In this document: positions 26,579 to 36,862 of the stretch, in pieces
Layout of the letters: each line of letters opens with the position of its first letter
Position numbering within the stretch: position 1 is the first letter of the stretch
Assembly (NCBI RefSeq): GCF_018860365.1
Contig: NZ_JAHKPO010000013.1
Span: forward strand, 558,001-622,000
DNA from: Arenibacter algicola
GTDB taxonomy: Bacteria; Bacteroidota; Bacteroidia; Flavobacteriales; Flavobacteriaceae
Length of the DNA: 64,000 nt
Direction of reading: 5' to 3'
The notes under the pieces: generated by a model
The model's database searches: none
Told to the model about the DNA's origin: nothing
Seen by the model: only the letters and a program-made list of their open reading frames with translations
Position numbers and translations under genes: made by a program

Positions 26579-28072
26579 ATGAATTTAATTAAACAAATAG
26601 ATTCAATGAATTTTAGGCTAGCCATTATTATCATCATTATGGGATTGTTGTTTCAGGCCTGTGCTGATAAAAGCGAAACAGCAGGGGTTGCACAGACATC
26701 GATATCCCGACCCAATATTATTCTTTTTGTTGCTGACGACCATGGAACGGATGCCCTCGGGGCATATGGGAATAAGGTGATAAAAACCCCGAATCTGGAT
26801 AAATTGGCCACAGAAGGTGTACGTTTCAACAATGCCTATTGTACAAGTGCCAGTTGTGCGGCAAGTAGATCGGTAATCCTTACCGGTCAATATGGGCACG
26901 CTACTGGGTCCTATGGTCATGTTCATGATTATCACCACTTTAGCACTTATGATACAATTAAGTCCTTGCCGGTACTTCTTGAAAAGGAAGGTTATGCTAC
27001 AGCACGGATAGGAAAGTACCACTTGGCACCTGAATCGGTCTACCATTTTGAACAAGAGTTAAAGGCCAACCCTAGAAATACTGTGGAAATGGCAGAAAAA
27101 TGCAAAGATATTCTGGCTTCTGAAAAGCCGTTTTTCCTGTATTTCTGTACAGATGATCCGCATCGTGCAGCATCAACAAATTCAGGGCAGTGGGATGCCG
27201 CCAATAGTTTTGGAAATAAAGTGGAAGGGTTTCCGGGAGTGGAGACCATTACCTATGACCCCGATGAGGTTGTTGTGCCCGATTTTTTACCGGATTCCAA
27301 GGAAAGCAGGGAAGAAATTGCTCAATACTACCAAAGTGTTTCGAGAATAGATCAAGGTTTTGGTAGGTTGATGAAAATACTTCAAGAATCCGGAAAAGCC
27401 CATAATACCATTGTAATCTATATTTCCGATAACGGAATAGCATTTCCTGGAGCAAAAACTACTTTATACGAACCAGGTATGAAGCTGCCATGTATCATCA
27501 AGGACCCTTTCTCTAAATTGAAGAATACTACTTCGGATGCAATGATTTCTTGGGTAGACCTAACACCAACCATCTTGGACATGGCAAAAGTGGAAATCGA
27601 GGAAAAGTCATTTCATGGGCGTTCTATTAGAAATTTATTGAACGAAAAAGATGCTAAAGGTAGGGATGAAATATACGCCTCCCATACCTTTCATGAAATC
27701 ACTATGTATTATCCAATGCGCGTGGTTAGGGATAAGAACTTTAAATTGATAAGAAACATAGCATGGAGATCTGAATATCCATTTGCTTCAGATTTATGGG
27801 CAGCGTCTACATGGCAGGAAGTATATATAAACAAAAAAGAGTATTTCGGTAAAAGAAAGGTGGAAGATTACCTCTTTCGTCCGGAATTTGAATTATTTGA
27901 TTTGGAAAAAGATCCAGATGAAATTGTGAACTTGGCCAATGACTCTAATTATAAAGAAGTAATGGATGCCATGATCCAAAAAATGAAAGCCTTTCAAATT
28001 AAAACCCGTGATCCCTGGCTAATTACATGGGATCACGACAACTCCTTGCAAGGAACAGGAGTTAATTTATAA
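26579..28072 (+). CDS. S1-family sulfatase with C-A-A-S-R maturation motif (lipoprotein)
   Basis: Sulfatase of 497 residues from this ATG; a GTG at 26531 and an ATG at 26606 are alternatives. The ATG at 26606 would give the most compact lipoprotein signal (AIIIIIMGLLFQAC). Metal-site aspartates are in FVADDHG. The maturation motif reads C-A-A-S-R: alanine replaces the usual proline, the C-x-A-x-R variant. GKYHLAP replaces GKWHLG, and ISDNGIAFPG with C-terminal FELFDLEKDPDE completes the fold. It starts an operon with the GH110 pair (14-nt gap). Substrate position unknown. Confidence 0.9.
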   Translation: MNLIKQIDSMNFRLAIIIIIMGLLFQACADKSETAGVAQTSISRPNIILFVADDHGTDALGAYGNKVIKTPNLDKLATEGVRFNNAYCTSASCAASRSVILTGQYGHATGSYGHVHDYHHFSTYDTIKSLPVLLEKEGYATARIGKYHLAPESVYHFEQELKANPRNTVEMAEKCKDILASEKPFFLYFCTDDPHRAASTNSGQWDAANSFGNKVEGFPGVETITYDPDEVVVPDFLPDSKESREEIAQYYQSVSRIDQGFGRLMKILQESGKAHNTIVIYISDNGIAFPGAKTTLYEPGMKLPCIIKDPFSKLKNTTSDAMISWVDLTPTILDMAKVEIEEKSFHGRSIRNLLNEKDAKGRDEIYASHTFHEITMYYPMRVVRDKNFKLIRNIAWRSEYPFASDLWAASTWQEVYINKKEYFGKRKVEDYLFRPEFELFDLEKDPDEIVNLANDSNYKEVMDAMIQKMKAFQIKTRDPWLITWDHDNSLQGTGVNL

Positions 28073-28086
28073 TACAAAATTATATA

Positions 28087-29907
28087 ATGTTGAATAAATC
28101 TAAATTTTTGGTTGGCCTCTGTTTTCTTATACTGGGGGTATCAACGGTAGTAAACGCACAGCAGCTTGTCAAAATTGAATCGAAAGTAGGGGATATGACT
28201 GCTATAGTCAGGGAAGCTCTGGAAAGGGTGACGGAAAAAGAGGTGAAACTTGTTTTTGAAAAAGGAACGTACACCTTTCTTCCAGACTTTGCCAAACAGC
28301 AATATTCCTATATTACCAATCATGGAAATGGACTGAAGAATATTATTTTTCTCTTTGAAAATTTTGATTCTGTTGAGATTGAGGGAAATGGTGCTGAATT
28401 CATATTTCACGGGCAAGTAGCGCCTTTCCAATTTAAGAATTGCAAGAAAATTAGTGTCAAAGGCCTCATTTTGGACTGGGATATTCCCTTTCTATTTCAA
28501 GGAGAAGTGGTAGCTATAGACTCGGCTCAGGGATGGAGGGATATTAGACCTCTTACAGATGGATATTCATGGGAAGTGAAGAATGACCAATTATATTTCC
28601 CTAATATAGATGGATTTTCGTTTAACGAGTTGGGGAGTACACTGGCTTTTGACCCCGAACTTAAACGGGTTTCACACGGAGCTTGGGATGTTAATAGCAA
28701 TCCTAGATGGGTTGAAAAACGTTCGAACGGAATTCTTAGATTCCACGAATTCTTAAAGCAATACCCGCCAATAGGGGCTATTTTAAATTCCAAAGGGGAG
28801 AAGGAAAAGAACCGTTATGCCCCTGCCTTTCAAGTGTTGCAATCCAATAATGTCCTTTTCGAGGATATTGTTATCCATCATGCCTTGGGTATGGGGTTTT
28901 TGTTTGAAAGGACCCAGGATATTACCATTAAGAAATCTGGTATCTATGTGCCTAAGGGATCGGACAGAGTAGTCTCCACTATCGCCGATGCTACCCATTT
29001 TGCGAATTGTAAGGGCGATATACTTATTGAAGATTGTACTTTTATGCACATGTTGGATGATGGTACCAATGTACATGGTACTTACGTTGAGGTAGACCAC
29101 ATTGTCAACGACAATACAGTTCGTGTGGCCTTGAAGCATTTTGAGCAAATGGGATTTCAATTTGCAGATAAGGGCGATGTGCTTTGGTTTATTCAAAAGC
29201 CAAGTCCTAGTAGGACAGCAGAAAACGAGGTGGCAGCTGTGAAGTATATCAATGATCGTTATTCCGAAATTACCTTTAAAAATAAACTCCCTTCAAATTT
29301 GTCCATAGGCGATATTTTGGAAAATAAAACTTGGAATCCAACATTTACTATGCGGGGTTGTACTGTTAAGGACCATAGAGCAAGGAATATTGTATTAAAG
29401 ACACCTGAGAAAATCCTTATTGAAAACAATAATTTTTCGTCTATGATGTCCTCCATATTTTTTCGGGGAGAAACTTTTTATTGGTTCGAATCCGGGGCGG
29501 TAGGAGATGTGCTGATCCAGAACAACAATTTTGAATACTGTGCCTATAGCGGTATGGAGCATGCCGTACTAAAAATTAGTCCCCGCCTAGGGACGGGTTT
29601 TGATGACACAGAAGTTTATGATCGTAATATTCGCTTTGTTAATAATTATATAGAGACATTCGACAATCGAATTGTGTGGGCAGACAGGGTAGACGGCCTG
29701 TTAATATCAGGAAATACTATCAAACAAATGTACAATGCCCCTTCTTTATATCCCAAAGCACCTATGCTTCAATTTATGAATTGTAAGCATGTAGAAATTG
29801 TAAAGAACTCGTATGAGGGTAAGAATATGAGAATTATAGAAAAGGATGAGGTTTCTTCACAAACCTTTAAGTCAAAGGCAAACAAAGGTTTTAAAATAAG
29901 GAAATGA
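28087..29907 (+). CDS. GH110 alpha-galactosidase, first copy
   Basis: 606-residue exo-alpha-1,3-galactosidase-family protein with a right-handed beta-helix fold. Signal peptide ends VVNAQ. GH110 hallmarks are the opening FIFHGQVAPFQF and LDWDIPF. The catalytic aspartates are D301 (ADATHF) and the pair D324-D325 (LDDGTNVHG). The 23-residue spacing matches the aspartates I recall for a characterised Pseudoalteromonas GH110 (D321, D344, D345). Many short N-rich beta-helix turns follow (LIENNNFSS, VLIQNNNFEY). It should release terminal alpha-linked galactose after sulfatases expose it; GH110 enzymes are known from blood-group B and from marine galactans. It is translationally coupled to the second copy (4-nt overlap). 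Confidence 0.93.
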   Translation: MLNKSKFLVGLCFLILGVSTVVNAQQLVKIESKVGDMTAIVREALERVTEKEVKLVFEKGTYTFLPDFAKQQYSYITNHGNGLKNIIFLFENFDSVEIEGNGAEFIFHGQVAPFQFKNCKKISVKGLILDWDIPFLFQGEVVAIDSAQGWRDIRPLTDGYSWEVKNDQLYFPNIDGFSFNELGSTLAFDPELKRVSHGAWDVNSNPRWVEKRSNGILRFHEFLKQYPPIGAILNSKGEKEKNRYAPAFQVLQSNNVLFEDIVIHHALGMGFLFERTQDITIKKSGIYVPKGSDRVVSTIADATHFANCKGDILIEDCTFMHMLDDGTNVHGTYVEVDHIVNDNTVRVALKHFEQMGFQFADKGDVLWFIQKPSPSRTAENEVAAVKYINDRYSEITFKNKLPSNLSIGDILENKTWNPTFTMRGCTVKDHRARNIVLKTPEKILIENNNFSSMMSSIFFRGETFYWFESGAVGDVLIQNNNFEYCAYSGMEHAVLKISPRLGTGFDDTEVYDRNIRFVNNYIETFDNRIVWADRVDGLLISGNTIKQMYNAPSLYPKAPMLQFMNCKHVEIVKNSYEGKNMRIIEKDEVSSQTFKSKANKGFKIRK

Positions 29908-31820
29908 GAAAATTTCAACTATCAAAAGGAAGTTCTGAGTGTTTTAAAATTGTGATGCTACTTTTTATTTTCCTTTGGTGCGGGGCTGGTTTTCCGCAAT
30001 CGACAGATTCACTTTCAGAGAATGTGCTATTTACCACAGTAATCGCTGATGATGCTACTCCTGCTGTTTTAGCAAGGATTCGTCAGGCAAAGGAACATCC
30101 CATCTCAGAAATTAAATTTGAAATGGGAACCTATCATTTCTATCCAGATAAGGCCTTCGAAAAATTCACGCGCATTTCCAACCATGACGATGTATTGGCA
30201 AAGACGGCCATTCCTATATTTGGGATGCATGACTTGACAATTGACGGCCAAGGATCTACTTTTATCTTTCACGGTAGAATGATACCTTTTCTTATTGAAG
30301 ATTCACAAAATATTACTATTACTAATGTTTCTATCGACTGGGCTGTTCCTTTCCATAGTGAGGGACTAATAGTGGCCAATGACGAGGCGAATAATTCTTT
30401 TGACATGGAGTTTTCCGAGGCATATCCCTATGAGATTAGGAATGGACAGTTAATTTTTGTCAAGGAATATTACGAGCATACCTTGGGGCAGTCCATCCTT
30501 TTTGATCCGACTCGGAATGCCATCGCCTTTAATACCGAAGTTTATACACCAATATCTGCCACACGTAACTCCACTGTTCAGCATAATCTGGATAAAATAA
30601 AGTATAAGTACAAGACCGACCCCCGTTCCAAAGTAGAGAAAGTGCGGGGAAAAGAGGATAATTTAAGGGTAGAGGAAGTTAAGCCGGGTACAGTACGTAT
30701 TTTTAATCACAAACAGAAACTGCCCCCTGTTGGTCTGGTACTGGTCTGTAAGGGTGATCAGAGTCTGAATCGCCTAGCTCCAGCCTTTCGGATTACAGGA
30801 ACGGACGGCTTTAACGCAAAAAATGTAAACGTTCATCACGCAGGAGGAATGGGATTGATTGCAGAGAATTCATCGGACCTTATTTTGGATAGCTTTAATG
30901 TTACTCCTTCACAAGGAAGAATGGTTTCTACCACGGCCGATGCTACCCATTTTGTTGGTTGTAGGGGCAAGGTGGTACTAAAGAACTGCACGTTTAATAA
31001 TCAGTTGGACGATGCAACCAATGTTCACGGCACCTATCAGGAAGTAATGGATATCCTTAATAAAAATAGCGTCGGTGTCCGTATGGGACATGCACAGCAA
31101 CAAGGATTCGCTATTGGGCGCACCAATGATACCATCGGATTGGTGAGATTGGAGTCTTCCTTTTTTCCGTATGATTATCTGACATTGAAAAGTATGGAGT
31201 ATATAAACGGTAGGTATCAGATACTAACCTTTAACGAAGACCTGCCGGCTGGGCTAAATGTTGGAGATTTAATTGAAAATGTAGAAGGTTATCCAGATCT
31301 ATTGGTGCAAAATTGCAATATTGGTAGAAATAGGGCTAGGGGCCTTTTAATTTCCAATCCAAAGAAAACGATTATCGAAAACAATTTTTTTAGTACCGAA
31401 ATGGAAGCTATATTGGTACCTGTGGAAAGTAGCCATTGGTTTGAATCAGGGAATGCTGCCAACCTTATTATTAGGAACAATACTTTTCAGGACAGTCAAC
31501 ATAGTGGATTTAATAGGGGGGTGATTCGTTTTGTTACCGACGATGAAAATCACAATATTGCGTTTAGAAATATTGAAATAGCCAATAACGAGTTTCATCA
31601 ATTCGACAATCTTATTTTGGAGATTTCCAATGTTGATGGATTGTTGTTCCAAGGCAATACGATAACCAATTCTGGCACCTTCCCAATACTTCACCCCAAT
31701 AATCCCGCTATTACGGTGAAAGCATCAAAAAATATCCAATTCAAGAAAAACAAATATTTGGGTAAGTCAAAACAAATACTTGTGAAAGACGAATTGCTTC
31801 CCAACCTTAAGTTTAAATAA
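29904..31820 (+). CDS. GH110 alpha-galactosidase, second copy
   Basis: 638-residue paralogue of the preceding gene, overlapping it by ATGA. Signal peptide ends CGAGFPQ. FIFHGRMIPFLI and IDWAVPF mark the family. Catalytic aspartates are D346 (ADATHF) and D369-D370 (LDDATNVHG), with the same 23-residue spacing. It differs clearly from the first copy, with a longer middle insertion after NAIAFNTEVYTP (charged KYKYKTDPRSKVEKVRGKE) and a lipid-free N-terminus. That points to an old duplication with divided specificity, for example different sulfation or linkage next to the galactose. It is followed 21 nt later by a sulfatase. Confidence 0.93.
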   Translation: MRKFQLSKGSSECFKIVMLLFIFLWCGAGFPQSTDSLSENVLFTTVIADDATPAVLARIRQAKEHPISEIKFEMGTYHFYPDKAFEKFTRISNHDDVLAKTAIPIFGMHDLTIDGQGSTFIFHGRMIPFLIEDSQNITITNVSIDWAVPFHSEGLIVANDEANNSFDMEFSEAYPYEIRNGQLIFVKEYYEHTLGQSILFDPTRNAIAFNTEVYTPISATRNSTVQHNLDKIKYKYKTDPRSKVEKVRGKEDNLRVEEVKPGTVRIFNHKQKLPPVGLVLVCKGDQSLNRLAPAFRITGTDGFNAKNVNVHHAGGMGLIAENSSDLILDSFNVTPSQGRMVSTTADATHFVGCRGKVVLKNCTFNNQLDDATNVHGTYQEVMDILNKNSVGVRMGHAQQQGFAIGRTNDTIGLVRLESSFFPYDYLTLKSMEYINGRYQILTFNEDLPAGLNVGDLIENVEGYPDLLVQNCNIGRNRARGLLISNPKKTIIENNFFSTEMEAILVPVESSHWFESGNAANLIIRNNTFQDSQHSGFNRGVIRFVTDDENHNIAFRNIEIANNEFHQFDNLILEISNVDGLLFQGNTITNSGTFPILHPNNPAITVKASKNIQFKKNKYLGKSKQILVKDELLPNLKFK

Positions 31821-31841
31821 TAATCAAATATTAGATAGACA

Positions 31842-33971
31842 ATGTCATACTTTAAAATAAGAAATGGTTACTCATTACAAATTGTTGTTTTAATGACAAT
31901 GATAATGGGAGTAGGTGGAAAAATAACTTATGCCCAAGAGGCAAGGCCTATAACTAATGATCAAAAACCAAATATCATATTTATCCTTACCGATGATTTA
32001 GGTTATGGCGATGTGGGCGTATTTTTTCAAAATCAAAGACAGCAGATCAACGACCGCAGTGAACCCTGGGTTTTGACACCCAACTTGGACAAAATGGCTT
32101 CTGATGGAGCATTAATGCCCCATCACTATGCGGCTGCACCCGTTTGTGCGCCTTCAAGAGCTTCTCTTTTGTCAGGTTTAAGTCAAGGACATGCCAATGT
32201 TAGGAATAGTCAGTTCGACAAGGCCTTGGCGGATAACCATACCATGGGCAACGTACTACAGAAGTTGGGCTATACAACTGCCGCCATTGGAAAATGGGGA
32301 TTGATGGGTTCCAATAAATGGTCTGAGGATGGCGATAGCTGGCCTGCGCATCCCATAAACCGTGGCTTCGACTATTCCTATGGTTATATGCGTCACAGGG
32401 ACGGCCACGAGCATTACCCAAAGGAAGGCCTTTATAGAGGAGCAAAGGAAGTCTATGAAAACAAAAATGAAGTAAGCAATGATCTGGACAAATGTTATAC
32501 CGGTGACCTTTGGACAGCAGTAGCCAAAAAATGGATTGTAGAACAAACAAAAGGTAAAGGGGGAAAACAACCCTTCTTTATGTATTTAGCCTTTGATACC
32601 CCACATGCCGTTTTGGAACTGCCCACGCAAGCCTATCCCGATGGGGGAGGTTTGAATGGTGGGGTGCAATGGACAGGGAAACCTGGTCAAATGATAAACA
32701 CAGCATCTGGAACCATAGATTCCTGGGTACATCCAGACTATATCTATGCTACTTATAATCATGATAATAATGAAGCTACACCTGAAGTGGCCTGGCCTAA
32801 TGTCTATAAACGATTTGCCACGACTACTAGGAGAATCGATGATCAAGTAGGGGATATATTAAAATTGTTATCCGATTTAAATATCGATCAAAATACCTTG
32901 GTAGTATTTAGTTCGGACAATGGGCCCTCCATTGAATCATACCTGGATAATGAACCTTATGAAGCTAATTTTTTCAACAGTTTTGGTCCGTTTGATGGAA
33001 TAAAAAGGGATGTCCTGGAAGGGGGAGAACGAATTCCTACTATTGCCAAATGGCCGGCACGAATCAAGGCAGGGAATATTGTAAATTCTCCATCAATATC
33101 ATATGATTGGTTGCCAACCTTTACTGCTGCCGCTGGTAGTCCGGCACCAGTAAACACTGACGGAGTTTCCTTGTTGCCGTCTTTGACCAGACAAGGTAAC
33201 CAACAACAGAGTCTTATCTATGTGGAATACACGCAAGGACAGCACACGCCAAATTATGACGAATTTGCACCGAATAATAGGGATAGGCTGAGGAAGGAAA
33301 TGCAGATGATGCGAATCGGGGACCTGGTCGGACTACGTTACAATATTCAAAATGCCAATGATGATTTTGAGATATATAATGTTATAAGCGATACCCAACA
33401 GGCCGATAATTTAGCTGGTAATAGGGATATGCGAGAGTTGCAGCAAACTTTTAAAGAAAGAGTATTACAGGTACGTATGCCAAATTTAACCGCGCAGAGG
33501 CCATATGACAATGCGGCCATTGCAGCTAGTTCCGTAGACGGATTAACCAACGGTCTCAGTTGGAAAGCTTACCAAAGGTCGGCTCCCTGGTTGCCACAGT
33601 TAAATACATTGCCAGCTACTGCAATGGGTAATGCTACTTCTCTTGATCTAGCAGGAATAAAATTGAAGAATGGAGAGGTAGTTCTTTTTGAGGGATATAT
33701 CAATATTCCAGTGGCTGGAGATTATACTTTTTCTTTGAAGTCCGGCAGTAAAGGTTTTTTAAAAATACATGAGGCAAGTGTTATCGATGCCGATTATGGA
33801 TATGAGGCTGGTACAACAAGGGAGGGGAATATTAGGCTAAAAGCAGGTTATCATCCCATTAAAATTTATTGTGGTAGTGTTTCCAAGGGTGATGACTCTT
33901 TGGAATTGAGCTGGGAGGGTCCATCGTTTTCAAAATCCAAAGTCCCTGAAAATGCTTTTTTCAGTAAATAA
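31842..33971 (+). CDS. S1-family sulfatase with C-terminal PA14-like domain
   Basis: 709-residue sulfatase, about 200 longer than its neighbours. Signal peptide ends ITYAQ. Metal-site aspartates are in LTDDLGYGD. The maturation motif is C-A-P-S-R with C102. GKWGLMG and FSSDNGP follow. After residue 600 there is a PA14-like beta-barrel: FEGYINIPVAGDYTFSLKSG, then GYHPIKIYCG and LELSWEGPSF. PA14 domains often bind carbohydrate, so this part may hold the enzyme on its polymer or shape the active site (inference). It belongs to the GH110 operon, with small gaps of 21 and 37 nt to the neighbouring genes. Confidence 0.92.
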   Translation: MSYFKIRNGYSLQIVVLMTMIMGVGGKITYAQEARPITNDQKPNIIFILTDDLGYGDVGVFFQNQRQQINDRSEPWVLTPNLDKMASDGALMPHHYAAAPVCAPSRASLLSGLSQGHANVRNSQFDKALADNHTMGNVLQKLGYTTAAIGKWGLMGSNKWSEDGDSWPAHPINRGFDYSYGYMRHRDGHEHYPKEGLYRGAKEVYENKNEVSNDLDKCYTGDLWTAVAKKWIVEQTKGKGGKQPFFMYLAFDTPHAVLELPTQAYPDGGGLNGGVQWTGKPGQMINTASGTIDSWVHPDYIYATYNHDNNEATPEVAWPNVYKRFATTTRRIDDQVGDILKLLSDLNIDQNTLVVFSSDNGPSIESYLDNEPYEANFFNSFGPFDGIKRDVLEGGERIPTIAKWPARIKAGNIVNSPSISYDWLPTFTAAAGSPAPVNTDGVSLLPSLTRQGNQQQSLIYVEYTQGQHTPNYDEFAPNNRDRLRKEMQMMRIGDLVGLRYNIQNANDDFEIYNVISDTQQADNLAGNRDMRELQQTFKERVLQVRMPNLTAQRPYDNAAIAASSVDGLTNGLSWKAYQRSAPWLPQLNTLPATAMGNATSLDLAGIKLKNGEVVLFEGYINIPVAGDYTFSLKSGSKGFLKIHEASVIDADYGYEAGTTREGNIRLKAGYHPIKIYCGSVSKGDDSLELSWEGPSFSKSKVPENAFFSK

Positions 33972-34008
33972 AATTATTGAGGACTGAAATAATAGAATAA
34001 CTCTTGAT

Positions 34009-35349
34009 ATGAAAAATAAGTTAGGATTAATAGTTTTATTCATGGTGGTGCAAATGGCTTTTTCACAAGAAAAACCAAATATTGTACTTCTTTTTGTGGA
34101 CGACTGGGGTTGGGCCGATGTTGGTTTTAGGAACCCTAAGTTCCATACCCCCAATATTGACAAGTTAAAAAGAGATGGGCTTAATTTTGAAAGAGCCTAT
34201 ATAGCTACGCCTACCTGCAGTCCAAGTAGGGCATCCTTACTTACAGGCAAAGAACCGGTGCGTTTTCAAATGGTACGTCACATTATCGATAGTAAAGAAA
34301 AGGCGGCCAAGAACAATATAGCTGGAGATGAATTTAATCTATGGCCTAACGATCCCGTGCAAATGCCGTCCAGAAATTGGCTCCCGCTAGAGGAGGTTAC
34401 TTATGCGGAAAAGCTTAAGGAGTATGGGTACTATAATATGTTCATTGGCAAATGGCATTTGGGAAGTGAAAAATACCACCCGATTCATCAAGGATTTGAT
34501 GCCCAATACGGCACAGGAGATCATGGACATCCTGGGGATTACTATGCTCCCTTTTTTAAAACAGGGAATCCTTTACCCGAAATTAAGGAGGGTACCTACC
34601 TAACCGATGTACTGACCAATGGAGCTGAAAGGTTCATAGCCGAATATGATAGGCAACAACCTTTTATGCTTTCGCTTTGGTATTATAATGTGCACGGCCC
34701 CCATATTGGGAGAAAGGATTGGTTAGAAAAGTACCAAAAAGAAGGTTTAACTGGCAAGGATGCCCAATATGCGGCTATGGTGAGTGCCATGGATGAATCT
34801 GTAGGTCGTGTGAGAAAGGCCTTGGAGGACAAGGGGATAGCTGATAATACTGTAATCATCCTATTATCCGATCAAGGGGGATATTTCAGCAATGCTCCAC
34901 TGAGCGGTGGAAAAATAGGAGGCAATACCTTGGGTGAAGGGGGTGCCAGAGTTCCATTTATTGTGCGATATCCCGGGGTGACCACAGCCAATACTACTTC
35001 TGACGTTCCCGTACAATCCATAGATGTTTTTCCAACCCTAGTGGAAATCGCATCGGGAAAGAAAAGCAAAGACAAGGGGGTTAATGGAAAAAGTTTATTT
35101 CCGCTGTTTCAAGGTGAGAATATGAAAGATCGCAATTTGTTCTTTTTCAGAAGTTATGAAGATCAATACACGGCGATTATGAATGGCGATTGGAAAATGG
35201 TGAAATACCACAGTGGGCGCCACGACCTTTTCAATATTAAAAATGATTTGGGAGAATCCAAAAATCTAATAGACTTAGAGGTTGATCAGGCAAAAAGAAT
35301 GAAAAAACAACTTGAAAAGTGGGAGAAAAAAGCCGTTCCACAGTTTTAG
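34009..35349 (+). CDS. S1-family sulfatase (secreted)
   Basis: 446-residue sulfatase, near the minimal size of the fold. Signal peptide ends MAFSQ. Metal-site aspartates are in FVDDWGWAD. The maturation motif is C-S-P-S-R with C70. GKWHLGSEKYHPIHQGFD is the classical substrate-side segment, and LSDQGGYF replaces the usual SDNGG. The C-terminal subdomain is short (YEDQYTAIMNGDWKMVKYH). It resembles arylsulfatase A/GALNS-like exo-enzymes. It lies 37 nt after the PA14 sulfatase and 43 nt before the next one, clearly in the same operon. Confidence 0.92.
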   Translation: MKNKLGLIVLFMVVQMAFSQEKPNIVLLFVDDWGWADVGFRNPKFHTPNIDKLKRDGLNFERAYIATPTCSPSRASLLTGKEPVRFQMVRHIIDSKEKAAKNNIAGDEFNLWPNDPVQMPSRNWLPLEEVTYAEKLKEYGYYNMFIGKWHLGSEKYHPIHQGFDAQYGTGDHGHPGDYYAPFFKTGNPLPEIKEGTYLTDVLTNGAERFIAEYDRQQPFMLSLWYYNVHGPHIGRKDWLEKYQKEGLTGKDAQYAAMVSAMDESVGRVRKALEDKGIADNTVIILLSDQGGYFSNAPLSGGKIGGNTLGEGGARVPFIVRYPGVTTANTTSDVPVQSIDVFPTLVEIASGKKSKDKGVNGKSLFPLFQGENMKDRNLFFFRSYEDQYTAIMNGDWKMVKYHSGRHDLFNIKNDLGESKNLIDLEVDQAKRMKKQLEKWEKKAVPQF

Positions 35350-35392
35350 GTCCAACCTTCAAAAGATGTTGTCCAAAATAAAATTTAAACCA

Positions 35393-36862
35393 ATGAATAA
35401 ATTAGTAGCAACCGGTATTTACTTGCTGTTCACCTGTTTTGTTTTCGCACAGGAAAGACCCAATATTATTTGGCTTATGGCCGAAGATATGAGTTTGGAT
35501 CTGGAATGCTATGGTATGAAAGGTGTTAAAACACCCAACTTAAATAGAATGGCCGAAGAAGGGGTTAGATTTGATAATTGCTTTGTTACCAATCCCATCT
35601 GTTCACCAAGTCGATCAGCGATGCTCACCGGTACACACCAAGTGAAGATCAATGCCCATCACCATAGAAGCAATCGAGACGTGCCCCTTGACGAAAGTTA
35701 TAAGCCTTTTACCTTTTGGTTGCGTGAAGCAGGATATACCACTATTCTTGGCCATCACGGGGTTATGGGTAAAGGGCGTAAAATAGATGCCAATTTTAAG
35801 CACGAAGCTTTGGGACCTTGGGATGGAAGGACCCAATTTGGAATTTTTGATAAGTACGATAGGTTTGAAAAAGAAGACGAGCCTTTTTTTGCCCAGATTC
35901 AGTTAGTGGCTAGCCATAGGGGCGATTGGTGGAACGAAGTTCGGGAGGAATCCAAGCACCCTGTAGACCCCAAGCAGGTTGAATTGCCAGCTTTTATGGC
36001 GGATGACCCTATAATTAGACTTGATTGGGCCAAGTACCTGGATCAAATAGAATACCTGGACAACGAAGTGGGAATGATTTTTAAGGAATTGGAGGACAAG
36101 GACATGGCAGATAACACCGTGGTTATTTTTATTGGTGATAATGGTCGTTGTAATATCCGTGGAAAAGGGTATCTGCACGATCCGGGCCTACATATTCCCT
36201 TTATTGTGTATTATCCTAAAGGGATAGAAGGAGGCCAAGTACGAAAAGATGTGGTAAGTGCCACGGATATTACCGCCACCGTATTGGATTTTGCACAAGT
36301 GAAAGTGCCGGATTACATGACCGGAAAGCCCGTGTTCGACAAGAAATTCGATAGGGACTATGTATACGCCGCACGTGACCTTTGGGACGAAGTGGAGGAA
36401 AAGTCAAGGGCGCTTACTTCCGGCAATTGGAAATACATAAGAAATGATAGACCTGAACTTCCCTACGATGCACATCAGGCTTACTTGGAGTTCTATCGGC
36501 CAGCAGTGCACGTTATGCGTCGTTTAAAGGAGGAAGGCAAACTAAGTAAAAATGAAAGACTGTTCTTTGAACCGCATAAACAGCCCGAAGAATTATATAA
36601 TTTGATGGAGGATCCACAGGAATTGAACAACCTTGTGGATAAGCCTGAGTATGCCAAAATATTAAAAGAACTTAGAAAAAAGACCATTCATTATGATAAA
36701 AAAATGAGGCCTGTAAGTGATGTCTATCACCCTGTACATGCCAGTGCCGTAGATTTATTGGAATGGGTTAAAAAGGATAAACCCGAGCTGTATCAACAAA
36801 TGTTGGATGGCGTTGAAATAGGTTTTCAGACTCTTGGCAAGGAGTATAAAAGTAAAAGATAG
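35393..36862 (+). CDS. S1-family sulfatase (secreted)
   Basis: 489-residue sulfatase. The frame is open from 35312 inside the previous gene, but the ATG at 35393 gives a proper signal peptide (MNKLVATGIYLLFTCFVFAQ), so I start there. Metal-site residues are in LMAEDMSLD, where E-D replaces the usual D-D. The maturation motif is C-S-P-S-R with C70. A histidine-rich INAHHHRSN follows, and IGDNGRCNIRG replaces the usual SDNG. It is closest in pattern to the N-sulfoglucosamine sulfohydrolase-like group. Last gene of the GH110 operon; a 750-nt scar region follows. Confidence 0.91.
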   Translation: MNKLVATGIYLLFTCFVFAQERPNIIWLMAEDMSLDLECYGMKGVKTPNLNRMAEEGVRFDNCFVTNPICSPSRSAMLTGTHQVKINAHHHRSNRDVPLDESYKPFTFWLREAGYTTILGHHGVMGKGRKIDANFKHEALGPWDGRTQFGIFDKYDRFEKEDEPFFAQIQLVASHRGDWWNEVREESKHPVDPKQVELPAFMADDPIIRLDWAKYLDQIEYLDNEVGMIFKELEDKDMADNTVVIFIGDNGRCNIRGKGYLHDPGLHIPFIVYYPKGIEGGQVRKDVVSATDITATVLDFAQVKVPDYMTGKPVFDKKFDRDYVYAARDLWDEVEEKSRALTSGNWKYIRNDRPELPYDAHQAYLEFYRPAVHVMRRLKEEGKLSKNERLFFEPHKQPEELYNLMEDPQELNNLVDKPEYAKILKELRKKTIHYDKKMRPVSDVYHPVHASAVDLLEWVKKDKPELYQQMLDGVEIGFQTLGKEYKSKR

